Assembly: GCA_026214975.1 (NCBI GenBank)
Contig: CM047817.1
Span: 62,590,407 to 62,654,406, forward strand
Direction of reading: 5' to 3'
Length of the DNA stretch: 64,000 nt
Source: Gentiana macrophylla
Lineage: Eukaryota; Streptophyta; Magnoliopsida; Gentianales; Gentianaceae
The position numbers and the translations under genes are program-made. The notes below the pieces were generated by a model. That model was not told where the DNA came from and did no database searches. It saw only the letters and a program-made list of their open reading frames with translations. Below, in pieces: positions 23,075-33,403 of the stretch (its first letter is position 1; each line of letters begins with the position of its first letter).

Positions 23075-23290
23075 GTTGTATGGACGAGCGTTCAAGTTAG
23101 TGAACGCCCGTCCGGTTCTTTAGCATCGTGTAAACGCGGCGTCCTGGTTTGTTGGGCGCCGTCCGTTCCAAAACGTGCTCGGCTGTTCTTTTTCAAGAAC
23201 CAGACGGACGTCCATATATCTAAACGTCCGTCCGGCCGCATAAGTTTTAAACGCCCGTTTGAATTAGTGAACGCCACCCAGGTTCCATTT
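23075..23290 (+). repeat. N1 leader cluster of CpG-rich GACG/CGTTC words
   Basis: About ten related words occur in 210 bp, for example GGACGAGCGTTC, GAACGCCCGTCC, GACGGACGTCC, AACGTCCGTCC and AACGCCCGTTTG. They are near-palindromic, which explains why overlapping frames exist on both strands (23039-23341 plus, 23092-23298 minus). I do not regard either frame as a gene. Confidence 0.85.
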
Positions 23291-23462
23291 CTTCTCAATT
23301 TGATTTTTAATGCTTTATTTGATATGGATACTTTAATTTGAGCTTACGTGGCTAATTGTTTTACGTAGATGATCCGAACTTGCATGTTTACACCTTTCCA
23401 TCTATGAATCCATGTTGAATAATTGATTAATTTTTTTTTATTTACATGATTCATCCATGCAA

Positions 23463-24030
23463 GTTATAGTTACTGTCGGTTCTCGTACGCTATAACTGGT
23501 CTTATTGTTATTTAGTAGCTAATGTCGGTTTCCGTATGCTACATACCGCTGTGATGAATCTTTTAAGCTTTGAGACTTATGTGCTTCCTTGTTGTTTTTG
23601 TAACTCATATGGGTAGCTACTGTCGGTTTTCCGTAATGCTACGTCTTTGGCCGTATGAGTTATATCTGTTTAGTATAGCTAACTGTTGGTTTTCCATAAT
23701 GCTATCACTTTCAATGAGTCTTAAGGCGCGTCTACACTGCATATAATGAATAGTACTGTCGTTTATCGTAAACTGTCATTATTTGGTAGACGTTTATTTT
23801 ATATATGTCGTGTTGCAAATGAGTGGGCTAGTTTTCTTTCTTTTATTTTCTTTTATTTTTGCAAATCACTTAGATGCATATCATTTAGTTGCATTTCATG
23901 TAGTTGCATTGTTTTTCTTTTTTTCTTTTATTTTTCTTGAGCGTAGTTAACTGTCGGTTTCCGTAATACTACCTCGTTTTCTTTCTTTTTAGTTTCTGCA
24001 TAGGCCGTAGTCACTGTAGGGTTGTCCTCT
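23463..24030 (+). repeat. N1 array of stem-loops with constant TGTCGGTTTTC loop
   Basis: The loop core occurs seven times, at about 23474, 23523, 23621, 23684 (TGTTGG), 23757 (TGTCGT), 23952 and 24015 (TGTAGG). Most copies are flanked by inverted arms, such as GTTATAG/CTATAAC (23463-23469/23490-23496) and GTAGC/GCTAC (23515-23519/23538-23542). The third is enclosed by an outer perfect 9-bp stem TAACTCATA/TATGAGTTA (23601-23609/23654-23662). The same array is present in N3. Confidence 0.85.
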
Positions 24031-24529
24031 CAACTTGCTCAGCCTGAGCCTGTCAGAATTTATTTTTATTTATTTTATTTTTAGGATTGCATATCATGTA
24101 GGTTGCATTGTAATATAATTTCATATAGTGCACCTGGCCCGGCTACTTTGTAATGTTCCATGTATCATTATTTTTGTATGCACATGTGGATTGTATTTGT
24201 ATTATAAGCTTCTGTGGCTTATTTGACGCTTAGGTGTCCTGTACTTTCCATGTTTGGTGATTTTTCCATCTGAGCCATTATATCATGTGCTTACTTCTTG
24301 TTTTAGCAATTTGTTATTTCCCCTGTGTCCCCCGAGATTTTGCCTTGTTTTCAAGTGTGCAGGGTGTATGCATTAGCAATTGTGCGCTTTTTGATGAAGC
24401 CAGTTTTCCGATGGATGGTCCACAGTTTACTGCTTTCATCAAGCCTTTCTGGATTTGATTCGGAGCACTTCCGGAATTGCCACTTTAGAACTACAATCAG
24501 CTAAGTTCTCTAATTTATTATTTCTGTAT

Positions 24530-24565
24530 AACTTGAGGACAAGTTGCAATCTAAGTGTGGGGGAA
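24530..24565 (+). other. N1 central AGGA hairpin plus PPT-like tract
   Basis: AACTTG-AGGA-CAAGTT (24530-24545) forms a 6-bp hairpin, followed by CTAAGTGTGGGGGAAGGG. The same hairpin-plus-tract design is found at the true 3' PPT 1.1 kb downstream. Confidence 0.85.
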
Positions 24566-25620
24566 GGGATAGATGATTTATGTGTCTACTTTCGTTTGCT
24601 CATATTTTTAGTATTTCTATGAAAAGTGCTTAATTTTCAAATTTTTGTTATATCCCGAGTAGACAAAGGCATATCTTTGCTTGAGTTTATATCATTTTGC
24701 TATATTTCAGTATATTTAGTAATTTTAGTTGTTTCACCCGACACTCTTTTTCACATGCCATAGTAAATGATGAGCTAAATGTTGAAAGCCTACCCCATTT
24801 TAGTTGGAGATTTTTGATGATTATAGCATGTTTCTTTGCTTATGTACAATTCTTGAAAAGTTTAGTAGTTTGTATTCTAGGATTAAAGTATGACATACTG
24901 TGAATATCTGAAAGTTTGAATGTGATAAGTGAAACGTGATTAAGTCTTTGCAATAGTAATAAATTGTTTACTTGAGGTGTTATGCTCATGGTCCAGCTAC
25001 TAGAAAATAATCTTTTCACTCGCCAAATGAAATCTCTAAGGAAACATAATTGTAATTGTGTGTGTCGGAAGTCGGTTTATGATTTGGGTGAGGTAGGGTG
25101 TACCACGTATGTCCTATTCCACTATGATGACCAAAATCTCACGACACTCGGTTTATAGCGCCTTATGATTGGAGTAAGGTAGGGGATTATCTTGAAATGT
25201 CCTATTCTCATGAGGGCAAATGCTTATTCGATGTGTGTTAGAAAAGTGTGAAAAAGTGAAAATATTGAAATATATTATTATGAATAAGTAAGGACTTAGT
25301 TATCGTTAATCTTATAACCAGTATAAACTCAAAGGATATGTTGTAGGGATTATCCTCTGAGTCTGTCAGAAATGTTTTAGATATTCTCTACTATTTCTTT
25401 TTGGGATATGTATGTTTTGTAAAGTGCCTGTTATAATTTTTGAATATTTCTAACTTAGATGGGAAACCGGGCTAGTTTTGGTTTGAATAACTTTCAAATT
25501 GTGGAACTTAGTGGAAGTTTATTATGGCTATGCACACACTACACGGGTGAACTTCTAAGTTATTGAATATACTTCATATTTGTATGGATGTTTATTTGTC
25601 TCGAGCTTGACTTTGTTTTG
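24566..25620 (+). other. N1 3' conserved non-coding region
   Basis: No established gene. Blocks are shared with N3 and Ath4: AAAGTTTGAATGTGATAAGTGA (in part, about 24910-24933), two imperfect copies of a TTATGATTnGGnGnAGGTAGGG...TGTCCTATTC unit (about 25077-25125 and 25163-25205), and TGTAGGGATTATCCT (about 25342-25356). The frame 24697-24903 encodes a hydrophobic 68-residue peptide that is largely kept in N3 (see findings). Confidence 0.7.
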
Positions 25621-25657
25621 TTTTGCTCGGGACGAGCAAAAGATAAGTGTGGGGAGT
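25621..25657 (+). other. N1 3' hairpin and polypurine tract
   Basis: TTTTGCTCG-GGA-CGAGCAAAA (25621-25641) is a perfect 9-bp stem. AAGTGTGGGGAGT (25645-25657) follows and touches the LTR. Confidence 0.9.
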
Positions 25658-27381
25658 TGTTAAGGGTCAATTTGTAGTGTTTTATAAGGATATATTTTAT
25701 ATCAATATTCCCATATATGGATGTTTTTCGTAGAATTCGAGCTTATAATCGATTAATTGAGCAAATGACGTTTTGAATAGTTAAAATGCAAAATCGAGTA
25801 AATATCGTGGTTTTATTATCTATTTTGTATGGTTTTACATTTTGCTCGGTTTTGTCATCTTTTAGGTGCACAAATGTGGAATGGAAGAGGTCTAAATGAT
25901 GTTTGATTGAAGATTAAAGTGGAAAGAAAGAGATACAAGAGGATGAAGATGAAATAAAGCTTGGGAAATTCCCGAAAACGAATCGTAATACGACGGGCTA
26001 ATCAAAAGGCGTTTTACGAAGAAGAGTCCTTAATGAAAGTTGTAGAGTTTTCCGAGAGCTTTTTTATGACATTCGGATCATAATTTTGGAGGTCTACAAC
26101 TCAAGATATGGATTTTAGAAGTTTTATGCCAATAAATATTCCATGCACAAAAAGAAAGGGTGAACCAAATGTTGAGAATTGTAAATCCAAGCGTCGAGAG
26201 GCAAAAACATGTACAGAGTCTTGACATGTGCTTGGACGGCGTCCATTGTGGTAAACGAGCGTCCCACCGCCATGCACACCGCCTCACTTTTTAATTACAA
26301 CCGCATGCAAATTCTTTTGGAAAAAGAATTATTCACCCGACATATACATAATGCAAAATCCTAATTAAATTAGGATAATTTTCAGCCATAAAAAGCAAAG
26401 GAACAGCCGCTTTAGTTGACCTATAAATACATGCATGTATTAAAAACCTAAATCAATTATTCATATCAAATATTCAGCCGCAATTTTACACAACAAATGG
26501 CACTTTGAAAGTTTTCAAGGCGGTCACCCGAGCCTTGTCCTCGGTGATCCGGGTTAGATTAGGATGTCGTTTTCTTCCGTTTTCGATTCATGGATTCAAT
26601 CATGTACCAAACTACGTGAGTTTATTTATTTAATTTATTCAGTCCTTATTCGTTTTTTATGATCTTTAATTGATTTTGTATCTTTCTTTGATTATGATGC
26701 TATGTGTGAACTTTATCGAGAGATTGGTTTGCGATTGATAGTTACAACATACGAGAGTTGCGTAACGTTAGATCAGCATAGAAAGATAGGATCTTTAATC
26801 ATTAATTATGTGACAAATTAATTGGTTAGATTTCTAGGTTGTTAGGTTCTAAAATACGGAAGTTAACCTGAATCTACACCGAGTTTTGTTTGGTAAATCG
26901 ATCTCAACATTCGGAAGATGAGAGATTGATAAATTGGACTCACTAAGGAATTAGGAATCCATAGCTTGAGATTAAATTCACTAAGGAATTTGGGATTTGT
27001 ATCTCGTGTAAAGGTGAAACCACAATTTGAATTAAAATCATGAGATGAACTAGGATTGAAATCACTTGGTTTGTGCAATTGCTTGATCACATGTATCTTT
27101 AGTTTAGTTTAGGTTGTGTTATTTTATTTAAGTAGGTTAGATTTATTTTAATTGCTCTTTCGTTTATTTTATTTGTTCTTTCGTTTATTCGTTTTTCCTA
27201 AGTAACAATTGAAAGGAATTAGTGAAATTAGATTCAACATCCCAATTCCCTGTGGATCGACCCCTTACTCACTTCGCTCTACTATCAATTACCCGGTATT
27301 CGGCCGGTTAGGAGTTAGTTTTGCATGGTAGTTAGGGTTTATAAATTTTCTTTTGTTTAATGATGCAAAATCCCTCCAACA
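25658..27381 (+). repeat. N1 3' LTR
   Basis: Same length and ends as the 5' LTR. TATA box TATAAATA at 26422-26429. Differences from the 5' LTR include small changes around the CpG-rich words at 26180-26285. Confidence 0.95.
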
Positions 27382-27386
27382 TCTAT

Positions 27387-28785
27387 CCTACCGTTCCAAG
27401 GATTTAATCTAATGCCTCGGTGCCGCCTTAGGGTAGGTCAAAGAGGTTTCGATTAATATTGAAGATCAACTTGAGAATCGAACATCTCATTTATGACCGT
27501 CAATCACCTTTCCTTTTTCAGCCAAGGTATTACCAAAATACCCTTTATGAGTGTGACCCTCTTGTTTGAGATCTTTAGATAGACCCAGTGTGCCGCCTTA
27601 GGGTCGGTCGGTGACTCAAATGAGTACCCAAAATCCTATCCTTTCGGAGACCAAGCCTTGAATTTTGATAGCGGTGAAGGCCTTCCTTAGGGGCGAAATC
27701 AAAGCCGCACGAGGCGCCACCATTCTCTCACGTTGCTTATGTCAACAAGAGGCCGTGGGTCGGCCGTCACCTCTCCCGCTCCCACTCAATATTTTGAAAA
27801 AGTGGTGGGTTTCACGATCACGTTTTGGACTTGATGTTACATTAAGGAACAATAAATCATAGGCCCGAATGTTGTCGGTTATGTGGGCTAGCCCACCCGA
27901 CCTATTCGTTAGAACATATGTGGCCGTCGGACGGGTCAAGGCTAGGAGAGCTCCGTTGAGCCGTAGTGGCTCTTCGGATGGCTCGATGTTGTCGGACCCC
28001 GTGCAAACGCCACACGTGGAGGTGAAGTCGATTGAGCCGTAGCTACCGCTGACCACCCAACCGTGGTTAAACCACTTTCGAACCTGTTTGCCCGTGATTA
28101 TCCAATCCTTAAACATCAAACATTCACGTAGACACTACGGAACAAAAACGTAATCTCGTCTTAGGTAAGGTGGAATTCACCGAGAATCCAACACCTTAAC
28201 CACGAGGTTTCGGGATTTTACTCCTTATGCTTTTACAAAGTGGGATTCACCGAGAATCCATCACCCAACCTCGACGATTGAAAAAACCCGTGTTCCTCGG
28301 TTTATACCCTAATTATTTTGTAATTAATATCAAAAAATTAATTAAAACTAATTGCGTGTTTTATACATGCCTAACTAATTCCTCGAATTAATTTCTACAT
28401 GTATGCATATGGAGTGGAATTCATGATATGATGCATGTCATGGCAATTTTCCGGTTCTACACATACAATCTAAACATGTATACTAGTGCGGAAAATAAAC
28501 ACCGAGATGGACCGTTGGCACCCCCGTATCTAATCTATTAGAAAATAAATAACCAAAACCCTAACTAGGGTTTACTTCTTTCTAACATAATCTGCAGCTG
28601 TTCAAAAACATCGACGATCGGCAAACCAAACGAACTCGGATCGCGACGAAACTTTCCGGATCTGTACCTCACTCCTTGGAATTCAAGATGGACGGTCGGA
28701 TCGGAGCTTTGACTTGTCAATCTTCCTCAGTGAGCCGCCCAAATTGCTGCTGAAACAGACTCTTATAGCAGCGCATCATTTACTT
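27387..28785 (-). other. CopM internal region, right part, no readable gene
   Basis: It holds two copies of TGCCGCCTTAGGGT (about 27421 and 27590) and two of GGATTCTCGGTGAATnCCAC on the minus strand (about 28171 and 28242), so it contains internal repeats. A 125-codon minus-strand frame (27742-28119) has no motif I know. From about 28440 the sequence (TTTTCCGGTTCTACAC onward) looks like the end of a copia LTR of another kind. I cannot place a primer site here. Confidence 0.45.
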
Positions 28786-29084
28786 CCCGACAGTCCGGAT
28801 AAGACTATCACACCCTAAGGTGTTCTGGGCGCATTATTGGTGTTTTAATCAAGAGACCCTAAACTCTGATTAAGTTCACCACGGACTAACAATTTAAGTA
28901 TATCACCACTAACTCAATCCTCACGTGTAATCCATACACTGAGTTAAGTGGTTACATACAGATATACTTAGGGTTTGCAGCAGTGTATTACTTTACAAGC
29001 ACAAAGCAAGTAATAAGGTGAGATAAATTATGTCATCCATTAAAAACAATTACACAAATTGTCTATCAGGCACTACACCTAACA
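28786..29084 (-). repeat. CopM 5' LTR (right copy), truncated
   Basis: About 299 bp match 15503-15802 of the left LTR with a few substitutions and small indels. The remaining roughly 1.4 kb expected for this LTR is absent or unrecognisable. It ends at CACCTAACA, followed by the TSD GTAAC (29085-29089). Confidence 0.85.
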
Positions 29085-29089
29085 GTAAC

Positions 29090-29949
29090 CGCCTGAGTAA
29101 ACATGTGGGCATTGATTGACACCCATAATGATTACGGTTTTTGAATTTCGAAATATGAAATGGCCGTGCAAATCCAGACCGTTGGATGGATCAGTCCTTG
29201 GCCGCACGATCAAACTTCCCTTGCCTATATAAGGCTCCAACCCTCCAATCTTCCAACATTTTTCGCCTCCCCCGTTCTCTTTAGATTTTCCTCTTTGATC
29301 TTGTGCGTTTTTGTGAGCGTAAGGGTTTTCCGGTGAAGGTTAGGGATTCCGATGTGAGCTTTGAAGAGGATTTGAAGGTTGTGGTAGCAAGCTTGGGGTT
29401 TTAGGCAAGGATTTTGGGTATTACGGTGAGGACTCTGAAGTTTCCGGCTGCGGTTTGAAGCTTTCCGGCCTATCTTCCAGTTTCCGGTCACTACATTACC
29501 GCAAGAACATGTATCTTCCTCCTTTAAGCCTCTCTCTTTACTTTTCTTCTTGTATTTCCTTCCTTTTTCCAAGTTCGTTCTGTCTATAGCAATTTATGCT
29601 CGGCTTAGGATGTTTTTTTAAAGGGTGAAAGTTGGGACGTTTTGAGTAGGTGCTTTTGTTTTGGTATGGTTTTTCTCCGAAATTGTATGAAGCATGTATG
29701 TTTTTGCAACCAAAGATGAGAACTTTATGGGTAGATAGATATACCTGGAAGTTTTAGCTTTGGGACTTTGCCCTCCCCTTACTTTTGCATTGTAGCATAT
29801 GCGTTTCTCTTTCATTTCATTTGTCATTGCATTCCATTTCTCCTATAAGAACGGAGAGAAAGGTGTCGAGATGGGTGCAATCACCTCCTTGGTTTAATCC
29901 CCATTATCCCAGGTCTAAAAGCTCTGCATATTCCTCTTGTTTTTTCAGG
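29090..29949 (+). promoter_or_regulatory. Probable promoter and 5' leader of Tat1 aORF-A
   Basis: This is Tat1 sequence resumed after CopM. A plus-strand TATA box (CTATATAAGG, 29225-29234) is followed by a pyrimidine-rich leader. The leader ends in a strong plant-type 3' splice site (CTTGTTTTTTCAG, ending 29948) one base before the ATG at 29950. A 5'-UTR intron is therefore likely, but I cannot fix its donor. Frames on either strand inside 29225-29830 show no domain. Confidence 0.6.
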
Positions 29950-31243
29950 ATGTCTGACAGCGAATACTCTCTGGGGGTGATTCGGACGAGGATCAAGAGG
30001 TGTTTGATTACGCACCAGATGAAGGGGAGGACTACCCTTCTAGCCCTGAGGTGGTCGCTAGGGATGACCTCGCCGACGAGTTGGCTGAGAGGGAGGCCGC
30101 TCTCCAATGGATGATGACCCTTTTGACATTGGCAGTATTCTTCATGACCCGGCGCCGCGACGTAAGAAAGGTCGCAAAGAAGCCGACCGTAGTCGGGGTG
30201 AAGGGACTAGTACTAGCGCCGTTGGAGGCGAGGAGGGATCCGGTGCTGAAGATCAGGCCACTGAGGTCGGCACTAGCGGGGCACAATGATCGTGACGAGG
30301 ACACTGTTTATATCGTGGACGTTGTCTTTCATTAATTGATGGGCTCAAGTGAAGACGAAAAAGTGCCTTTACCCCGTAAGCTCACGTGGGAGATCCCCAA
30401 GAAGCCTAAGAGAAAAAGAAATCCGAATCCTGCAACCGCTGGTGAAGCGGCGTCGAAATCAAAGGCTACCAAACCTAACAATCCGGAGGCGCTGAGAGAG
30501 TTAGTCATTTTAACTGAGTATGAGAAGGCTCTGGGGAAGAATGGGATTCGCTCCATGGCAGTGATAATCTTAATGAGCTTCTTAGACGTCGATACAGGAT
30601 CGACACCAATATCTATAGATTCTCTCTGTTTGACTACTCAAAAGAGGAAGATAAGCTGAAACCTGGTGAGCGTGAGGACGGAATCGGGTCTCGTGGTCCC
30701 GGTGATTCTTTGTTCTTCACTTCAACCATTTCTATGCGGGGTTTAGACCTCCCTTCGATTCATTTCTGGTGGAGATATTCGAACTCATGAAAGCGTTACC
30801 AAGTGAATTTGCAGTGGGAGCCGCAGTCCAACTTATGGCCTTCATCGTGATGTGCCAGACGATGAAGAGGGAGCCCACCCTCTCTCTTGGGTCAATTTCA
30901 TCTTTTTTGAAGGACCCTCATTCCAGGGCAGATATCCCTGAGGACCAAAACTCTTCGCCTATTCTTTTTGTTGCCCAACAAATTTCATCATTGGGGGGAA
31001 CGCATGCTTAAATTCGAATCGAAAGTTGGCTGGCCATTTCCTAACCCCACCCCCCCCCCCCCCCGCCAAGGGAAGTCTACTCTCTCAATCGACGATCACT
31101 TTGTCACTGAGCGCCGATTCGTTAAAGGGCTTACGACCCTTTTAAACTCTGATGGGATCGAGCCTTCCTTGAAGAACGTGTCCGGGGTTGACCTGATCGA
31201 TGTGGGCTTGCCGCATGCGTGCAAGGCGGGGATTGTTGGCCCG
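29950..31243 (+). pseudogene. Tat1 antisense ORF A, 5' part (Transposase_28-like)
   Basis: This lies opposite in strand to Tat1 gag-pol and downstream of integrase, the place of the extra ORFs (aORFs) known in Tat elements. The ATG at 29950 follows the splice acceptor. The N-terminal part is acidic and low-complexity (FDYAPDEGEDYPSSPEV, a Gly/Ser/Glu-rich tract near 30200-30290), then Lys/Pro-rich. At about 30735-30920 the segment FRPPFDSFLVEIFELMKALP with MAFIVMCQTMKREPTLSL resembles the family Pfam calls Transposase_28 (putative gypsy type transposon). At least five frame changes and a run of 15 C (31050-31064) interrupt it. N2 then cuts it at 31243. Its biochemical role is unknown. Confidence 0.65.
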
Positions 31244-32986
31244 TGATGAGAGTCAAATTGGATATCATTTTCTATGTAATTATACCCCGTTTATACCTCG
31301 TTTTATATGTTTCCGGGGACATTTGGTTGTATTTTGATGTATTTACACCTTGGTTATCATTTCGGGACCTAGGACGCAAAGTCCGGGATTCTCGGTCTTT
31401 TTCGGTGTAATTTACTATACTCTCAGTCCCCCTAGTGTCCTGTAGGGATTACGTGTCGTTTTTGTTATGATCTTGTACAGGACTTAGGTGTTTGAGATGA
31501 CCGGAAGGCGAGATACGAGGATTGGAACGTGTGCCCGAAGCTTAAACGTTCAAACGGATCAAAACGTGTTGGTACTACAACCACAACTTCCACTGATCTG
31601 CATTTTGATCCATCATAGAAGCATTTTATGGGCGGGACATCTTGATTAAAGTTGTAGACAACTGAGTCATCTTTCTAACTCAACTTGAATCACTCGAATC
31701 GGAGGTCTACACACAGATTTATGACTGATTTACTGAAGGTGTGTCACCATAGAAAGTTGCTGATCGAATTTGTGAAGGAAATAATCTGACGGGCGGGCGC
31801 CTGTCAGTACAAGCGCCCGCCTAGAAGCCCAGATCTGAAAAAACACTTCAAATACCCCCTCATTTTGATCTAGATCGGATCCCCTCTTCTTTTAGATCGA
31901 TTTTGCTGCGTTTTTCTTCAGTTTTCCTTAGCTTAGATTAGTTTAGAGGTATATTAGCTTAGATTAGTTGTAGATCGTTGTAATCCATAGGATCTCGGTG
32001 ATAGCTTGACGCGTTATTGACGGGATTTCGCTCGGAGATTCGATTTTCTACGGCACAATATATTCGGTATTTCATTTTCATTTCTTGTTCTTGCTTTCAA
32101 TCATCGTTTATGTTAACTATTATTGTTGATTTCTTGTTGTTTTTCTTGTTATGATGAGTAGCTAGTTTTTCCAATAGTCGAGATATGTGATAGCCTTCGA
32201 AATCGAATCCTTAGCTCGTTGATTGAAGTGTTTTGATGTTTTGATTGTTAGATTCTCGGTGATGTTATCATTCTAGAACTTATTCTAAATGACTTTTGTC
32301 GAATTAATTACTCGATAATCGTATTTCACGTGTCTTCTTTACATATGTATTTTGCGAGAGGATACGGGAAAAGGGGTTCTAGGATCACCCTGTAAACCCG
32401 ACTGAGTTGTTCAGATTCGGTTTCGTGTGTGAGGTTTATATCATTGTTAATGAGCGTCTCATAGATCGTAGACCGTGTCGGGTCAGTTAAATCCGGTCAG
32501 CGGACTGTTGAACCTGACATAGGAGGGTAGATTATTAAATTAATGTCTACACTCGGAATTAGGAAACGACACCCTTTGAGTGACAACGAGGCAGACTGTT
32601 GAACCTAACATAAGAGGGTAGATTATTGAATTAATGTCTATTTTCGGAAACAGGAGATGACACCCTTCAACGATGCCGAGAACATTAGAGTTTGTTGAAA
32701 CACTTCCGGAAACGAGTTAGGGTTAGAGTGTAGTTGGTTGGATCATAGCTCGGCTATCTTGTTTTTCATAGTTTAAAATCTTTTTTGCTTATGTTTATTT
32801 AGTTGTTAGAACCGGTGATCTGACAAATCACCACGCTCAATTTTTGTGTTGACCTGAACTAGGGATGAGACCGACCTTGGTACTCGACCAGATTCCCTGT
32901 GGGATACGACATTGACTCACCAATTTTAGGCTACAGTTGACCCGGTACACTGTCGGTAAGATTGGACACTTAGAAATGGCCGATCA
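31244..32986 (+). repeat. N2 5' LTR
   Basis: 1743 bp. Contains GACGGGCGGGCGCC and AGCGCCCGCC words at about 31788-31832, a tandem pair of about 91 bp (units from 32503 and 32594, each with GACTGTTGAACCT and GAGGGTAGATTATT), and the conserved box ATTCCCTGTGGGATACGAC at about 32892-32910. I see no convincing TATA box. Confidence 0.92.
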
Positions 32987-32993
32987 AGTTTTC

Positions 32994-33011
32994 TGGCACC
33001 GTTGCCGGGGA
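32994..33011 (+). other. N2 primer binding site
   Basis: TGGCACCGTTGCCGGGGA, one change from the sites of N1 and Ath4, 8 bp after the LTR. Confidence 0.88.
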
Positions 33012-33398
33012 ATCGGGTTGATAACTTGTAAGTTAGTTGAGTTTTTAGGATTAGGTCGTTTTTCTTTTTTGTTTTTTTATGTATAGTTTGTTTTATTTTG
33101 TTTTTGTTGAAGTGTCACACCATCTACTCCGGTAGTGGTAGTGACTTGATACCGTGATTGTGTTCGTGTTGTTTCCTTGGTTTGCAGTTAATAGATCCTT
33201 CGGGGAAAGTGAGTTCGTTGTTCTGTGCAATGGACTCATCAAACAAATCGTAGTGGTGGGGATTGAGCCCCGTATTTCTCGTATTTCATTTTCAGGGGGT
33301 GCTCAATTCCTACCATTTTGGTAGGGAGATGCAAAGGTTTGCTCTCCTCTGGTACAGCTATCATTGACCTAGTTGGGGGTAGAAAGTCGAGCTGAGGA
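33012..33398 (+). other. N2 interior, left part
   Basis: No gene is supported. There is an ATG at 33230 that soon meets a stop, and a short Gag-like reading around 33320-33360 that I cannot confirm. It ends at the N3 insertion. Confidence 0.4.
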
Positions 33399-33403
33399 CT
33401 GTA

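Larger units (their letters stand above)
21025..27381 (+). mobile_element. N1: complete non-autonomous Athila-like LTR element
   Basis: Two LTRs of equal length (1724 bp) lie at 21025-22748 and 25658-27381. The TSD TCTAT is perfect (21020-21024 and 27382-27386). The 2909-bp interior has a primer site and PPT but no gag or pol domain. The LTRs differ by scattered substitutions and 1-bp indels. N3 is a second copy of the same family. The shared primer site and 3' region suggest that an Ath4-like element supplied the proteins. Confidence 0.95.
14129..29084 (-). mobile_element. CopM: decayed Ty1-copia-like element, minus strand
   Basis: The left edge TGAAGGATGC is preceded by GTAAC (14124-14128) and the right edge CACCTAACA is followed by GTAAC (29085-29089), a perfect 5-bp TSD. 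About 300 bp next to each right LTR edge match (15503-15802 and 28786-29084). A minus-strand TATA box, PPT and degraded pol-like sequence set the orientation. It lies in the Tat1 3' UTR and is itself interrupted by S and N1. Without them about 7 kb remains, with no open coding region. The right LTR lacks most of its length. Confidence 0.85.

Noticed and set aside
23039..23341. Overlapping frames on both strands in N1 (23039-23341 plus, 23092-23298 minus)
   Set aside because: Both are caused by near-palindromic CpG-rich words that lack stops; neither has a domain.
23463..24030. miRNA precursor or CRISPR-like array
   Set aside because: Stems are only 5-10 bp and loops are constant while arms vary, the opposite of a miRNA hairpin. 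Spacing is irregular and there are no cas genes.
27742..28119. 125-codon minus-strand frame as a host gene
   Set aside because: No known motif, no plausible start context, and it lies inside the decayed interior of CopM.
29225..29572. 115-codon minus-strand frame near the aORF-A promoter
   Set aside because: It is opposite to a TATA box and pyrimidine-rich leader; the Lys-rich translation is explained by T/C-rich leader DNA.
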